Shown in pieces: positions 29,301 through 37,903 of a DNA stretch of 64,000 nt. Source of the DNA: Ferruginibacter sp. (lineage in GTDB: Bacteria; Bacteroidota; Bacteroidia; Chitinophagales; Chitinophagaceae). Position 1 is the first letter of the stretch. Each line of letters begins with the position of its first letter. The notes below the pieces were generated by a model. That model saw only the letters and a program-made list of their open reading frames with translations, was not told the DNA's origin and did not search any database. The stretch is from the NCBI GenBank assembly GCA_019638635.1, contig JAHBTM010000001.1, positions 55,200-119,199 on the forward strand. Reading direction: 5' to 3'. The position numbers and the translations under genes are program-made.

Positions 29301-29439
29301 AGAAAAAAAACCAGTGAATGGAAAACACAACGGGTTAAAAAACATGCAATGGCGCATGCATCAGATCAATGGTTTCTTCACCGTTGAATCGGAAACAAAT
29401 AAAGGCACCACCATTATATACGGTTTGCAAAACGATTAA
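26377..29439 (+). CDS. Membrane sensor histidine kinase with two-component propeller and Y_Y_Y domain
   Basis: 1020 residues. A signal sequence (MRLLFIAISVFFVFVCNNGIAQ) leads a large periplasmic part built of Reg_prop propeller repeats (GLSQNSVHDIFQDKKGFLWIATADGFNRYDG; DNLWLATEGGGLSKMD; GWVWIASDNGLIAYD; AIWISTNKGINR). A Y_Y_Y domain (YAYRMVGADDDWVQG, GTYRLWVKASNNDGVWG) and one membrane helix (about residues 771-791) follow. The cytoplasmic part has a HisKA_3 dimerisation domain with His826 in RDMHDEMGTGL, and an HATPase domain (REALHNALKHS, ISDNGTGFES, NGLKNMQWRM). HisKA_3 kinases pair with NarL/LuxR-type regulators, but none lies nearby. The ligand is unknown; relatives sense carbohydrates. 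An imperfect TAATTTTC box precedes it (26361-26368). Confidence 0.93.
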   Translation: MRLLFIAISVFFVFVCNNGIAQTNNEFVQIGVNNGLSQNSVHDIFQDKKGFLWIATADGFNRYDGIRFKVYKHRYGDTSSTNIPADYIQSGIQEDQHENLWLIAGDHLVQFNKKNNRFYIVYNLRSNPLFTFSTNQCFLIPVGEEMWVFGNGHTILKIHILSKKAQLMKLPEGVREVFKEGNGSRLFVNTPEGCSELIPQTMQLKPTGIKDSVNSISGMGDYGLAYISHQTIKLYHTPTRTTRELKTRYDKTVAKDAQLVSITSWNNNLLFVVVSGKGLLKYDLKQDKTSFFSSIPGDPGSLSINYIRRIFIDRSDNLWLATEGGGLSKMDLKHRKFNSYPVGVFNMQNPANLMIKSIFAQGSTIYAGTFAKGLYMIDTVTLEARIKEYPRNGSSNGTGPITVLYQDTRKRLWMNTGNVIGYTNMQTGHWIASDTLPDSNDNVYSIYEVAPDTFMIGCLKRVYRMVVLPGGQVKVDDARVYQHKSIQGLIQSIVPNGKGEWYIGIVEDGFRRCKITGNTLEITDSGMMKTGVRHFYPDAANGWVWIASDNGLIAYDESKRKFILLDESDGLSNSHVYAILPESNHAIWISTNKGINRIEFEKHPKNMLAIRSVQVFTQKNGLQSNEFNSGAWFAYNRSQMIFGGVTGINWFNTQQIISNHHTPEVVLTGVKVNEQPIQSDTAVQYLTSLRLPHQQNALSVSFAALEFTNPEVNQYAYRMVGADDDWVQGSHEVRYAGLSPGTYRLWVKASNNDGVWGEPKQLLKIIIEPPFWLTWWFKLGAVISILSLTAMGVRYIIRKRVREKMRAMEMQQALNEERLRISRDMHDEMGTGLTKISLLSEVARQSGNVAAGEKTLGMLQDITGTARGLTQKMGEIIWMLNPVNDTLDSLAAYLKEYVFLTTDGLHLDVMTDFPEQIPSVKLSHEKRRQLLLVTREALHNALKHSKATQLTFAMDVQPNGFQFLISDNGTGFESTEKKPVNGKHNGLKNMQWRMHQINGFFTVESETNKGTTIIYGLQND

Positions 29440-29441
29440 CG

Positions 29442-29906
29442 CTACAACACCAGGTGCTCTTTCTTACGTACTTTGTCAATCGGAATTTCGGTAACCAGTT
29501 GCACGCCACTGATGTTTTTCAGCGCATGCACCAGTTCGCTGGCATCTTCATCATATTCAAAGTCGCCTTTCATCAGCCAAATAAAATCAATATGCTTGTA
29601 GTCGGGCAGTAGCGGCTCTCCTTTATTCTGATTGTGGTAAATGAGATGCTGCAACGCATAGCCGGGCATGTTATATTCAAAAACAGAAAAGAAGAAGTCC
29701 ATGGCCTTTTGTTTTTTCTGCACACTCTTCTTCTTCAGCAACTGGATGGTGGCTTCCGGTATAGCCCTGAAGCGATATCCCAGTAATGCGTTCACATGCC
29801 AGATAAAGTAATAATCATTCAGGGGTGCAACCACCCCCAGCATTTTGGCGTCCTCAAAAAAACGGTTGGTGGAATCATCCCAATCCAGTGTAACCAGTTT
29901 TTTCAT
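29442..29906 (-). CDS. IPExxxVDY family protein
   Basis: 154 residues, cytoplasmic. The motif LPDYKHIDF near the middle is a conservative version of the IPExxxVDY signature, and the flanks (NDYYFIWHVNALLGYRF before, IWLMKGDFEYDEDASELVHALKNI after) fit the family, which is restricted to Bacteroidota and has no known function. It follows the M28 peptidase gene by 9 bases and is probably co-transcribed with it. Its stop lies 2 bases from the convergent kinase stop, with no visible terminator between them. Confidence 0.8.
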   Translation of the reverse strand: MKKLVTLDWDDSTNRFFEDAKMLGVVAPLNDYYFIWHVNALLGYRFRAIPEATIQLLKKKSVQKKQKAMDFFFSVFEYNMPGYALQHLIYHNQNKGEPLLPDYKHIDFIWLMKGDFEYDEDASELVHALKNISGVQLVTEIPIDKVRKKEHLVL

Positions 29907-29915
29907 GGCGTTTGT

Positions 29916-31520
29916 TTAGAATGTGAGAGGTAACAACACATTGTCTTCTCCGCGTTTCACCTGAATGGTGATGGTTTCTCCTTTGTTGAATTTGTTCAAT
30001 GCCTGCATGTAAGATGAAACATCACTGATGGTGTGATCGCCCATTTTCTGCAATATATCCCCGCGCTGCACGCCGGCTTTAGATGCCGGACGACCGTCGG
30101 TTACACCATCTACATACACGCCCTTTCCCGTGAAGGTATAATCAATCAGAATGCCCATGGTTACTTTAAAACTCGTGCGCCCCATTTCTGGTTCTTTGGT
30201 TTTCAGAAACGACAACTTGCCGTAGGATTCCGTTTTACCAATCAGGTTATAGATGTAACGTACAATTTCAGAAGTGCCGAAGTAGCTTATTTTGTCGACA
30301 TCATCTGAGGGTTTGTGGTAATCGAAGTGCGTACCGGTGAAAAAGAAAAGTACCGGAATGTCTTTTTTATAGAATGAAGTGTGATCACTGGGTCCGCTGC
30401 CCGAACTGTCAATTTTCAAATCGAACAAGCAGTTTTCTTTTTTTATCAACTCGCCCCAAACCGGTGAAGTTCCAAAACCGCCAATGGTCAGCTTACGGGC
30501 ACTGTCTGCAGCGCGTCCCACCATATCCATATTAATCATGTAATTGATATTGCGGGTACCGCTGTAATTTTCTACAAAATGCCTGGAGCCGTACAAACCC
30601 AGTTCTTCACCGGAAAAGGCCACAAATAAATAGTTGTTTTTCTTGAAAGCAGATTTGCGCAGCATACGTGATAACTCCAGCATTGCCGCGGTACCACTGG
30701 CGTTGTCATCTGCCCCATTATGAATCATAGGAATTGAACCGGTGTACATAGAGTTTTTATCTTCACCGTATCCAAGATGATCGTAATGTGCCCCTAAAAC
30801 AATCGTGTATTCGGCACCGTTATCTATGTATCCTACTACGTTATGCCCTGTACGTGTTAACGTGTTGAATTGAAGTTTTACCTGTACAGGTGTTTGTTCA
30901 GGGATAATGCTGTGTTTGCGCATGGCATCCGGATGCAGGTAGATAACGGGAACAGACAGTGGCGTGATGCGGCTCTTGGCATCCCAGGCCAGCTCATCCG
31001 AAATCAATCCGGAATTATAAACAATCAAAGGCTTACCGGCGTCTTCTGCCCGGGCACCCGCCTTTCGCACTTCTTCTATGATTAACAAGTGAGGATTGTC
31101 TTTCAGCTGTGTCGCAAAGGTTTTCGTATCAAACCAAACGGCTTGTCCATTAAAAGTTCCGTTCCCGGATACCGTCAGCGGAAAGTAATCGGTATGGGCT
31201 TGCAAAACAATTCCGTTTATGCTGATGGATGAGGAAGCGTCTATGCTTCTGCCATCGTGTACGGTGAAAGGCTGAAGGTATTGATTGGTTCCTGCGGGAG
31301 CAATCTTATGTTTTTTGAATTGTGCAGAAATATACTTCGCCGCAAGCATCTCTCCTTTTGTGCCCGTTCTTCTTCCTTCCAGCTTATCATCTGCCAGATA
31401 ACCGATATGCTTTTTCAATTGCTTGATCACTACAGGCTGGTTGAACACATCCTGCGCGGTGGCCGTTTGTGCAATTAAAACCCAGAATACAATAACCGAT
31501 TTGAATATTTTTTTAGACAT
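29916..31520 (-). CDS. M28 family zinc aminopeptidase with PA and PDZ domains
   Basis: 534 residues with a signal peptide (MSKKIFKSVIVFWVLIAQTATAQ). Order: an N-terminal M28 lead (YLADDKLEGRRTGTKGE), a protease-associated insert (LIVYNSGLISDELAW), and the catalytic domain with the metal ligands GAHYDHLG, NGADDNASGTAAMLEL and AFSGEELGLYGS. Further ligands are NMDMVGR and DHTSF. A C-terminal PDZ domain follows (GVYVDGVTDGRPASKAGVQRGD, GETITIQVKRG). The enzyme should trim peptides in the periplasm or outside the cell. It has a promoter box directly before its ATG and shares a transcript with the IPExxxVDY gene. Confidence 0.92.
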   Translation of the reverse strand: MSKKIFKSVIVFWVLIAQTATAQDVFNQPVVIKQLKKHIGYLADDKLEGRRTGTKGEMLAAKYISAQFKKHKIAPAGTNQYLQPFTVHDGRSIDASSSISINGIVLQAHTDYFPLTVSGNGTFNGQAVWFDTKTFATQLKDNPHLLIIEEVRKAGARAEDAGKPLIVYNSGLISDELAWDAKSRITPLSVPVIYLHPDAMRKHSIIPEQTPVQVKLQFNTLTRTGHNVVGYIDNGAEYTIVLGAHYDHLGYGEDKNSMYTGSIPMIHNGADDNASGTAAMLELSRMLRKSAFKKNNYLFVAFSGEELGLYGSRHFVENYSGTRNINYMINMDMVGRAADSARKLTIGGFGTSPVWGELIKKENCLFDLKIDSSGSGPSDHTSFYKKDIPVLFFFTGTHFDYHKPSDDVDKISYFGTSEIVRYIYNLIGKTESYGKLSFLKTKEPEMGRTSFKVTMGILIDYTFTGKGVYVDGVTDGRPASKAGVQRGDILQKMGDHTISDVSSYMQALNKFNKGETITIQVKRGEDNVLLPLTF

Positions 31521-31524
31521 GGCG

Positions 31525-31532
31525 CAAAGTTA
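31525..31532 (-). promoter_or_regulatory. TAnnTTTG element before the M28 gene
   Basis: On the minus strand this reads TAACTTTG and ends 4 bases before the ATG, the same 4-base gap as at 2107-2114 and 45605-45612. It predicts a leaderless message. Confidence 0.55.
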
Positions 31533-31612
31533 CTAAACACAAGCTGTGCGCAGTTACTAAATACGTAAAAAGCTGTTTCCAATATCGTAAATGATTAGTG
31601 GATGGTTTCAAG

Positions 31613-31620
31613 TAATTTTG
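31613..31620 (+). promoter_or_regulatory. TAnnTTTG element before feoB
   Basis: TAATTTTG sits 25 bases before the TTG start of feoB, in the divergent region shared with the M28 gene. Confidence 0.5.
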
Positions 31621-31645
31621 CCCCTTACTTCATATAGCGTATAAT

Positions 31646-33763
31646 TTGAATGCTACCATACATATAGCCCTTGTGGGAAATCCGAATAGCGGTAAGAGTT
31701 CATTGTTCAATGCGCTTACAGGGTTGAACCAAAAAGTAGGCAACTTTCCGGGCGTTACGGTAGATAAAAAAACCGGCAACACTTCGATATCATCCCAACT
31801 GCAGGCGTCTATCATGGATTTACCGGGCACCTACAGCCTGTATCCTAAACGGCAGGATGAATGGGTGGCTTATACGGTGTTAATGGACAGAACCGAACAG
31901 CGACCCGACATGGTGGTGTTGGTAGCCGATGCCAGTAACCTGAAACGCAATCTGTTGTTCTGTTCACAGATTATCGACTTGAAGATTCCTTTGGTAGTGG
32001 CACTTACCATGACCGATCTGGCGCGTAAGAACGGAACACAAATCGATATTCCGGGTTTGGAAAGAGAACTCGGTGTGCCGATTGTTCCGGTGAATCCGAG
32101 AAAAAATAAAGGTATTCCAGAACTGAAGAAGTCGATTGAACGCATGGCATCCGGTTTGCAATCTTTTACACCCCGCGATTTTATTGACCATGCAGCAGAC
32201 AATGCGGATACTGTGCAACAAGTGCGTTCACTGATACCCGGCATTAGCGATTATACGGCTATCCATTATCTTATTCACCCCGAAACATTAGAAACCACAC
32301 CGGAGCTGAAAAAACAAGTGGGTGAGATAGCCGAGAAGAATCATTTCAATCCTACTAAAACGCAGGCATCGGAGATTATGTCGCGCTATAACCGCATCAG
32401 CGCCATCATGCATCAAACCGTGGTGGAAGCCGATCCGTTGCAGAAATCATTGTTCAATGAAAAGCTGGATAAGATTCTTCTGCACCGAACCTGGGGATAT
32501 GTGATTTTACTGGGTGTGTTGTTTCTGCTGTTCCAGAGTGTGTTCTGGATATCCACCTATCCGATGGATGCTATAGAATGGAGTTTTGGGGCGTTATCAT
32601 CCTGGTTGTCGGGCTGGCTACCGGATAATGCGTTCACCGATCTCTTCATCAATGGTATTGTGGCCGGATTAAGTGGCATCCTGGTTTTTGTGCCGCAGAT
32701 TATGATATTGTTTGGTTTAATCACCTTACTGGAAGATACAGGTTATATGGCGCGCATCAGCTTTCTAACGGATAAGCTTATGCGAAAAGTAGGATTAAAC
32801 GGAAAGAGCGTCATGCCCATGATCAGTGGTTTCGCCTGTGCCGTACCGGCAGTTATGAGCGCCCGAAGTATTGAAAACAAAAGAGAACGCCTGCTAACCA
32901 TCATGATTACTCCCCTCATGAGTTGCAGCGCACGCCTGCCTGTGTATACGATTTTGATAGCACTCGTCATTCCTCAAAAACTGGTATGGGGGTTTTTAAG
33001 TTTACAGGGTTTGGTGATGATGGGTTTGTATTTGCTGGGAACTGTGATGGCCATGATTGTAGCCTGGGTGATGAAAATGTTCATCCGCAGTACAGAGAAA
33101 AGTTATTTCATTCTGGAACTTCCCACCTACCGCGAACCGCGCTGGAACAATGTGGTGGTTACTATGATAAACAAGGCCGGGATTTTTGTAATGGAAGCCG
33201 GTAAAATTATTATGGTGATCAGTGTGCTGTTGTGGGCGATGAGCACCTACGGTCCCAAAGATAAAATGCATGCCATAACAGAGCACTACGATGCTATGAT
33301 ACAGACTCAACCTGAACAGGAAGCGGAATGGCAATTGCAGAAACGTTCCGCATTGCTTGAACAGTCGTACGCGGGTATGCTGGGCAGAAGTATTGAGCCC
33401 GCTATTGAGCCACTCGGATACGACTGGAAGATTGGCATTGCACTGATTACTTCTTTTGCGGCACGTGAAGTGTTTGTGGGAACCATGGCCACCCTGTATA
33501 GTGTAGGCGAGGATGCAGATGAAAACGATGCCACCCTCCGTGAAAAAATGCAGGCTGCTGTAAGAGCGGATGGTACTAAAGTGTACACCCTGGCCACCGG
33601 TTTATCCCTGATGGTTTTTTATGTACTGGCCATGCAGTGCATGAGTACGATTGCAGTAGTGAAAAGAGAAACCCGCAGTTGGAAATGGGCGTTGATTCAG
33701 GTTGCCTACATGACCATACTAGCCTATTGTATGAGTTGGCTGGTGTATCAGTTGTTTAAATAA
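31646..33763 (+). CDS. feoB: Ferrous iron transporter FeoB
   Basis: 705 residues, starting with TTG: no in-frame ATG exists before the G1 motif, and a stop codon (TAA at 31613) closes the frame upstream. The N-terminal G domain has GNPNSGKSS (G1), FPGVTVD (G2) and DLPGTYS (G3). The G4 position reads TMTD, where E. coli FeoB has NMxD. The membrane part carries the Feo gate motifs GFACAVPAVMSARSIENK and TPLMSCSARLPVY, then a C-terminal gate with ALITSFAAREVFVGTMATLYSVG. It imports Fe(II) across the inner membrane. No feoA or FeoA-like domain is present in or next to the gene. It ends tail-to-tail with an unknown lipoprotein gene. Confidence 0.95.
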   Translation: MNATIHIALVGNPNSGKSSLFNALTGLNQKVGNFPGVTVDKKTGNTSISSQLQASIMDLPGTYSLYPKRQDEWVAYTVLMDRTEQRPDMVVLVADASNLKRNLLFCSQIIDLKIPLVVALTMTDLARKNGTQIDIPGLERELGVPIVPVNPRKNKGIPELKKSIERMASGLQSFTPRDFIDHAADNADTVQQVRSLIPGISDYTAIHYLIHPETLETTPELKKQVGEIAEKNHFNPTKTQASEIMSRYNRISAIMHQTVVEADPLQKSLFNEKLDKILLHRTWGYVILLGVLFLLFQSVFWISTYPMDAIEWSFGALSSWLSGWLPDNAFTDLFINGIVAGLSGILVFVPQIMILFGLITLLEDTGYMARISFLTDKLMRKVGLNGKSVMPMISGFACAVPAVMSARSIENKRERLLTIMITPLMSCSARLPVYTILIALVIPQKLVWGFLSLQGLVMMGLYLLGTVMAMIVAWVMKMFIRSTEKSYFILELPTYREPRWNNVVVTMINKAGIFVMEAGKIIMVISVLLWAMSTYGPKDKMHAITEHYDAMIQTQPEQEAEWQLQKRSALLEQSYAGMLGRSIEPAIEPLGYDWKIGIALITSFAAREVFVGTMATLYSVGEDADENDATLREKMQAAVRADGTKVYTLATGLSLMVFYVLAMQCMSTIAVVKRETRSWKWALIQVAYMTILAYCMSWLVYQLFK

Positions 33764-33787
33764 TCCGGCGCCACAACGGCAGGATAA

Positions 33788-34927
33788 TTACCACTCCACA
33801 TATCTTCTAACGTGGTTGAGTACACGAGGATATAGTTTCCGATATAACTCCTGTAAAACTTCTTCTCTCCGCATGGTTTGCGCATTGCGGTTGTTGATAA
33901 TGTTCCAGTCGGCCTGACTCAACGCGCGGCTGTCGCCGGTATATGAACCCGTTTCATCTTGCCAGCGGTAGGTTTCCTGAAACGAACTGAAATTAACTGA
34001 TTTCCGGTTGATAACATCACGGATATCCACTTCCATAATGGCACGTGCATTAAAACTTCTTTGTGTGATGTGAACCGTTGCATACACGGTTTGATACAGC
34101 GGCCTGCCGGATGTATCGGTTCCGTTTTCAATTTGTTTGCTCGATTGACGGGTGTAGGTACGCTGCTGAGGATACGGGATGTTAATGTCGCGCAACCGGA
34201 GGTTCACTTCCCAGTCAGGATACACATTGTCTCTACGCGCCTGCCAGTCGGTGTACATTTTAACCGGTTGATTATTGCGGGTTACATCGCGCACCAGTTG
34301 GTCCTGAAAATATTCATTGCTGTAATTGTATCCGTAACTGCCCCAGCCATTATTACTGAAATAGGAATCATCTCTGATTGGGCCTACCACCACCGCAACG
34401 GTTCCATTTTGAAAGGCCATTTCCATTTTAGCTTCTGCATCTTTATAACCCGACACATATCTTCCGGTGCGGTTAAAAGCATCATAGGCTTTTTTGGCGT
34501 TATCCCTTCGCGTTAGGTTGAGGTAATTCATGCCCGACTGATAATATGCTTCGGCAGCCTGCTCTTTCGTTTCCATTAACTGTGTGCTGTAACTCTCCGG
34601 GGTAATCAGTTTGAATGCTGCGGGCGTTGCTAAAATTTGTGTGTACGCTGATTGAAGTACATCATAACTTCTGATGATTTTATCAAATCGGTTTAAATCA
34701 TTTGTTTTCTGATAACCCTCTATCATCGCTAACTGACGGGTTTTAATGCTGTTGTATAAAACAGGAACGGCCTCCAGCGCTTCCGGATGATCAGGTTCTT
34801 TGTCTAATTTTTTAATAGCATCTGTGAGTGCTTTCTCTTCGTTTTCTCTTTCCAGAAATCCCTTACTGGTTTTACAGGCAGAAAATAAAAAAGTGGCCAT
34901 TGTGAGTAGTAGAAACATTTTTTTCAT
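33788..34927 (-). CDS. Lipoprotein of unknown function
   Basis: 379 residues from the ATG at 34927, chosen because it starts a lipoprotein signal (MKKMFLLLTMATFLFSAC, lipobox FSAC). The N-terminal half is helical with TPR-like character (EKALTDAIKKLDKEPDHPEALEAVPVLYNS; QAAEAYYQSGMNYLNLTRRDNAKKAYDAF). The C-terminal half is beta-rich with aromatic and polar residues (DWQARRDNVYPDWEVNLRLRDI, YATVHITQRSFNARAIMEVDIRDV). I do not recognise a named family. It is probably anchored in the outer or inner membrane facing the periplasm and stands alone on its strand. Confidence 0.8.
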   Translation of the reverse strand: MKKMFLLLTMATFLFSACKTSKGFLERENEEKALTDAIKKLDKEPDHPEALEAVPVLYNSIKTRQLAMIEGYQKTNDLNRFDKIIRSYDVLQSAYTQILATPAAFKLITPESYSTQLMETKEQAAEAYYQSGMNYLNLTRRDNAKKAYDAFNRTGRYVSGYKDAEAKMEMAFQNGTVAVVVGPIRDDSYFSNNGWGSYGYNYSNEYFQDQLVRDVTRNNQPVKMYTDWQARRDNVYPDWEVNLRLRDINIPYPQQRTYTRQSSKQIENGTDTSGRPLYQTVYATVHITQRSFNARAIMEVDIRDVINRKSVNFSSFQETYRWQDETGSYTGDSRALSQADWNIINNRNAQTMRREEVLQELYRKLYPRVLNHVRRYVEW

Positions 34928-35254
34928 GCGATGTCCGTTGAATGATGAAACCATTTGTTCAAGAGTTGCGTTCACGCGTTCAAGATAGTATGTTTTTATA
35001 AACGCGCATACGCATTCTCTTAGAGCCTGTGCAGTGTCTTAGTTAAATGACCGCTGTGTGAAATCCGTCTTAAAATGTATTCCAACGATCAACCCTGCAC
35101 AACCCAATCAATAGAACAGCCGGTCATCCCGATATATTACCGCCCAACCCAAACTTGCGCTCGCAGTACAATGGACGCCTATTCATAAATAATAGATAAT
35201 CAACAAATTGCGCAATTATTTTTATTACAGCATTATAAGCTACCTTAAAATATA
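34928..35254. other. Gene-free region upstream of padR
   Basis: About 330 bases between divergent genes with no coding potential. It should contain the promoter of the minus-strand lipoprotein, but no clear TAnnTTTG box was found on that strand. No repeat or RNA structure was recognised. Confidence 0.4.
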
Positions 35255-35279
35255 TGGTATTATGTTTTGCATAGTACCA
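35255..35279 (+). promoter_or_regulatory. Candidate PadR operator (25-bp dyad)
   Basis: TGGTATTATG and CATAGTACCA form an inverted repeat (9 of 10 positions match) around TTTTG. The loop contains the -33 element of the padR promoter, so a dimeric repressor bound here would block transcription. PadR-family autoregulation is well established; binding to this site is inference. Confidence 0.5.
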
Positions 35280-35296
35280 AAAGTGTTTTACTTTTG
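35266..35296 (+). promoter_or_regulatory. padR-pspC promoter
   Basis: The -33 element TTTG (35266-35269), a 19-base spacer and TACTTTTG (35289-35296) fit the Bacteroidota consensus at both boxes. The ATG at 35347 lies about 45 bases downstream of the expected start. Confidence 0.7.
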
Positions 35297-35346
35297 AATG
35301 GTCATTGAAGGTGAATAGTTACCAACAAGCTTTAAAAAAAAATCAC

Positions 35347-35670
35347 ATGAACATAGAAAATACTGCGAGCCAGATGCGTAAAGGAGTATTGGAGTTCTGT
35401 ATCCTTTCTGTGATTAAACAGGGAGAAGCGTACCCTTCCGATATCATTGATAAAATGAAGGATGCCAATCTGAATATTTTGGAAGGAACATTGTACCCAT
35501 TACTTACCCGCTTAAAGAATGCGGAATTGCTAACCTATCGCTGGGTAGAAAGTAGTAGTGGTCCGCCCCGAAAATATTTTAACCTAACCGAAAAAGGGGC
35601 ATCGTTTTATAAAGAACTGGAAGCCACCTGGAACGAATTGGCTAACGCGGTTGAAAAACTCACCAAATAA
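35347..35670 (+). CDS. PadR family transcriptional regulator
   Basis: 107 residues from the ATG at 35347; the GTG at 35305 lies too close to the promoter. The winged-helix fold is clear: KGVLEFCILSVIKQGEAYPSDI, a recognition helix region ILEGTLYPLLTRLKNAELL, and the wing SSGPPRKYFNLTEKG. PadR proteins are dimeric repressors that often control membrane or stress genes beside them. The next gene, with PspC domains, starts 57 bases downstream and is the obvious co-regulated partner. A dyad over the promoter is the likely operator. Confidence 0.92.
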   Translation: MNIENTASQMRKGVLEFCILSVIKQGEAYPSDIIDKMKDANLNILEGTLYPLLTRLKNAELLTYRWVESSSGPPRKYFNLTEKGASFYKELEATWNELANAVEKLTK

Positions 35671-35727
35671 CAACTTCAAATTTTTAAGCAAAGCAAGTAT
35701 AGCGCACTTAAAACAAAACAGACAACA

Positions 35728-37869
35728 ATGAAACAAGTTATCAATATCAATTTTCACGGCAGGGTGGTACCCATTGAAGTTTCTGCCTACGAGAAACTAA
35801 AAGCGTATACCGACAGCCTCGGTCGCCATTTTGGTAAAGAAGAAGGAGGTGAGGAGATCATCAACGACATTGAAGGCCGCATTGCCGAATTATTCCAGGA
35901 ACGCCTGAAAGATGGTGCAACCTGTATTACCGAAGAGCATGTGGAAGCGGTTATTCAAAGTATGGGCCGCCCCGAAGAGTTTGACGAAGGCGCACCGGTG
36001 GATAGTGCAGAAGAAGAACAATCTCAATCCGGTGAACAAGCCAAAACGGCACCCTTTCATCAGGCGAAAAGATTATTCAGAGATGAGAACGATAAAGTGT
36101 TGGGTGGTGTGTGTAGTGGTATAGCCAATTACTTTGGAATAGATGTGGTGATAGTACGTGTGATTTTTGTACTGCTGTTTTTAACCGGTATCGGTGTATT
36201 GCCTTATATTATTTTATGGATTGCTGTTCCCAGCTCAGCCACTACACAAATTGGAGGTGTGAAGAAGAAGTTCTATCGCGATCCGGATGATAAAATCATC
36301 GGTGGTGTGTGCAGTGGCATCGGTCATTACTTCAATATCAACCCATGGATTCCCCGTACATTGTTCCTCATTCCGTTTTTATCCTTTGTATTTAAATGGT
36401 CGAGTTGGGGCGCATTCGATTTTCCCAACTTTATACAATTTACTTTTAGTCCGGGTGCCCTTTTATTCTACATTATTTTGTGGATGGTAATGCCTGAAGC
36501 CAATTCTACTACAGAAAAACTGGAGATGAAAGGTGAAAAGGTGGATTTAAATTCAATAAAGAATTCTGTAATCACTGAACTGAAAGGTGTACAGGGCCGG
36601 GCAGAAAAACTGGCTAAAGAAGCTCAAAACCTGGCAACCGATAAGGGTAAACAAGTGGGTGCCGAGGCTACGTCTGCCGCAAAAAGAGGCAGCCGTTCAC
36701 TGGGCGATATCATTCTTTTCCTCGTAAAAGTGTTTGTGTATTTCATTTTAGCTATCGTAGTCATTTCACTGTTGATTGCGCTGTTCGCCACCGGCATTGC
36801 CGCTATTGGTTTATTTCCACTTAAAAACCTCATCCTTGAAGGCTCCTGGCAAAACCTCTATGCTTGGGGCACGCTGATCTTCTTCATTATGGTTCCGGTG
36901 GTGGGTATCATAACCTGGATTATCCGCCGACTAACTAAAGCACGCAGGGGCAGCAACATCATGCGTTTTGCATTTTCCGGATTGTGGATATTGGGATGGG
37001 TTTGTTTGATGATGATGCTCTCTTCCCTGAGCAGAGAGTTTAGGAAATACAATACGCCGGCTGAAATAGATATACCACTTACACAGCCTACGGTAAACAA
37101 ACTGGAAATCACCAGCATCGCTCCGGGAACCACTTATTTAAAGAATAAAAGCTGGTTGCGTTTAGAACCCTTTGGTACGCGCTTCGATGATACCATTATG
37201 GTGAGGAACATCCACGTAAACATTGTTCGTTCTCCGAATGATTCATTCCGCGTTACCATGATGAAGTTTGCATCGGGAAGAACGTATAGCAAAGCGGAAA
37301 GGAAAGCGCAAATGATTCACTTCAATGCATTCCAGAACGATACCGCTTTTGTGATTGACAACGGAATTCCTATCACAGCGAAAGAAAAATTCAGAAATCA
37401 GCGTGTAATCATTACCGTATATGTTCCGGTAGGAAAGCAGGTGCGTGTTGACCGAAGTGCATACTCCGACAGAATGATAGAAATTGAGGGCCCTGCTACT
37501 GAAGAGCTGGAAATGGAATTCGAAGGTGTTGAAAGTGGATGGCGCCCGGATACCGATTATATTATGCAACAAGACGGATTGTACCACACCGATGGCACGC
37601 CGGCACGCAGCTGGATGGAAAGCAAAAAAGAAAAGGGTAACATGAAGGTGGATGTGAATGAACAAGGATTAAGAATTGAACTGGAAGAAGGACGCTACCG
37701 ATATGAACCTACTGCTCCTGCTCCTCCCGCTGTTCCCGACGAAATCAAACGAATAGAAGATTCCCTGCAAAAAGAAAAAGAAAGAATTGAAATGGAATTG
37801 AAAAAAGTAAAATCCACGGCATTAATAAATACCATTCCCACATATAACCCAATGTTGGTGTTGATGTAA
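35728..37869 (+). CDS. PspC domain membrane protein (two PspC domains)
   Basis: 713 residues. The N-terminal cytoplasmic domain (about 1-100, VININFHGRVVPIEVSAYEKL, then an acidic linker) leads two PspC domains: RLFRDENDKVLGGVCSGIANYF (about 113-168) and KFYRDPDDKIIGGVCSGIGHYF (about 181-262), each with membrane helices. Three or more further helices follow (about residues 330-440). The large C-terminal part is beta-rich, like adhesin or DUF4097-type folds, and ends with a coiled stretch (RIEDSLQKEKERIEMELKKV). PspC proteins sense or stabilise the stressed inner membrane. The PadR-PspC pair is a recurring arrangement; the signal is unknown. Confidence 0.88.
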   Translation: MKQVININFHGRVVPIEVSAYEKLKAYTDSLGRHFGKEEGGEEIINDIEGRIAELFQERLKDGATCITEEHVEAVIQSMGRPEEFDEGAPVDSAEEEQSQSGEQAKTAPFHQAKRLFRDENDKVLGGVCSGIANYFGIDVVIVRVIFVLLFLTGIGVLPYIILWIAVPSSATTQIGGVKKKFYRDPDDKIIGGVCSGIGHYFNINPWIPRTLFLIPFLSFVFKWSSWGAFDFPNFIQFTFSPGALLFYIILWMVMPEANSTTEKLEMKGEKVDLNSIKNSVITELKGVQGRAEKLAKEAQNLATDKGKQVGAEATSAAKRGSRSLGDIILFLVKVFVYFILAIVVISLLIALFATGIAAIGLFPLKNLILEGSWQNLYAWGTLIFFIMVPVVGIITWIIRRLTKARRGSNIMRFAFSGLWILGWVCLMMMLSSLSREFRKYNTPAEIDIPLTQPTVNKLEITSIAPGTTYLKNKSWLRLEPFGTRFDDTIMVRNIHVNIVRSPNDSFRVTMMKFASGRTYSKAERKAQMIHFNAFQNDTAFVIDNGIPITAKEKFRNQRVIITVYVPVGKQVRVDRSAYSDRMIEIEGPATEELEMEFEGVESGWRPDTDYIMQQDGLYHTDGTPARSWMESKKEKGNMKVDVNEQGLRIELEEGRYRYEPTAPAPPAVPDEIKRIEDSLQKEKERIEMELKKVKSTALINTIPTYNPMLVLM

Positions 37870-37903
37870 GATGTTTCATTGGTTGTATGTACACGCAACC
37901 GGG

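Noticed and set aside
34928-35254. Possible insertion-sequence remnant upstream of padR
   Set aside because: A short GAGCCTGTGCAG-like stretch looked like an element end, but no matching inverted repeat, target duplication or transposase fragment was found.
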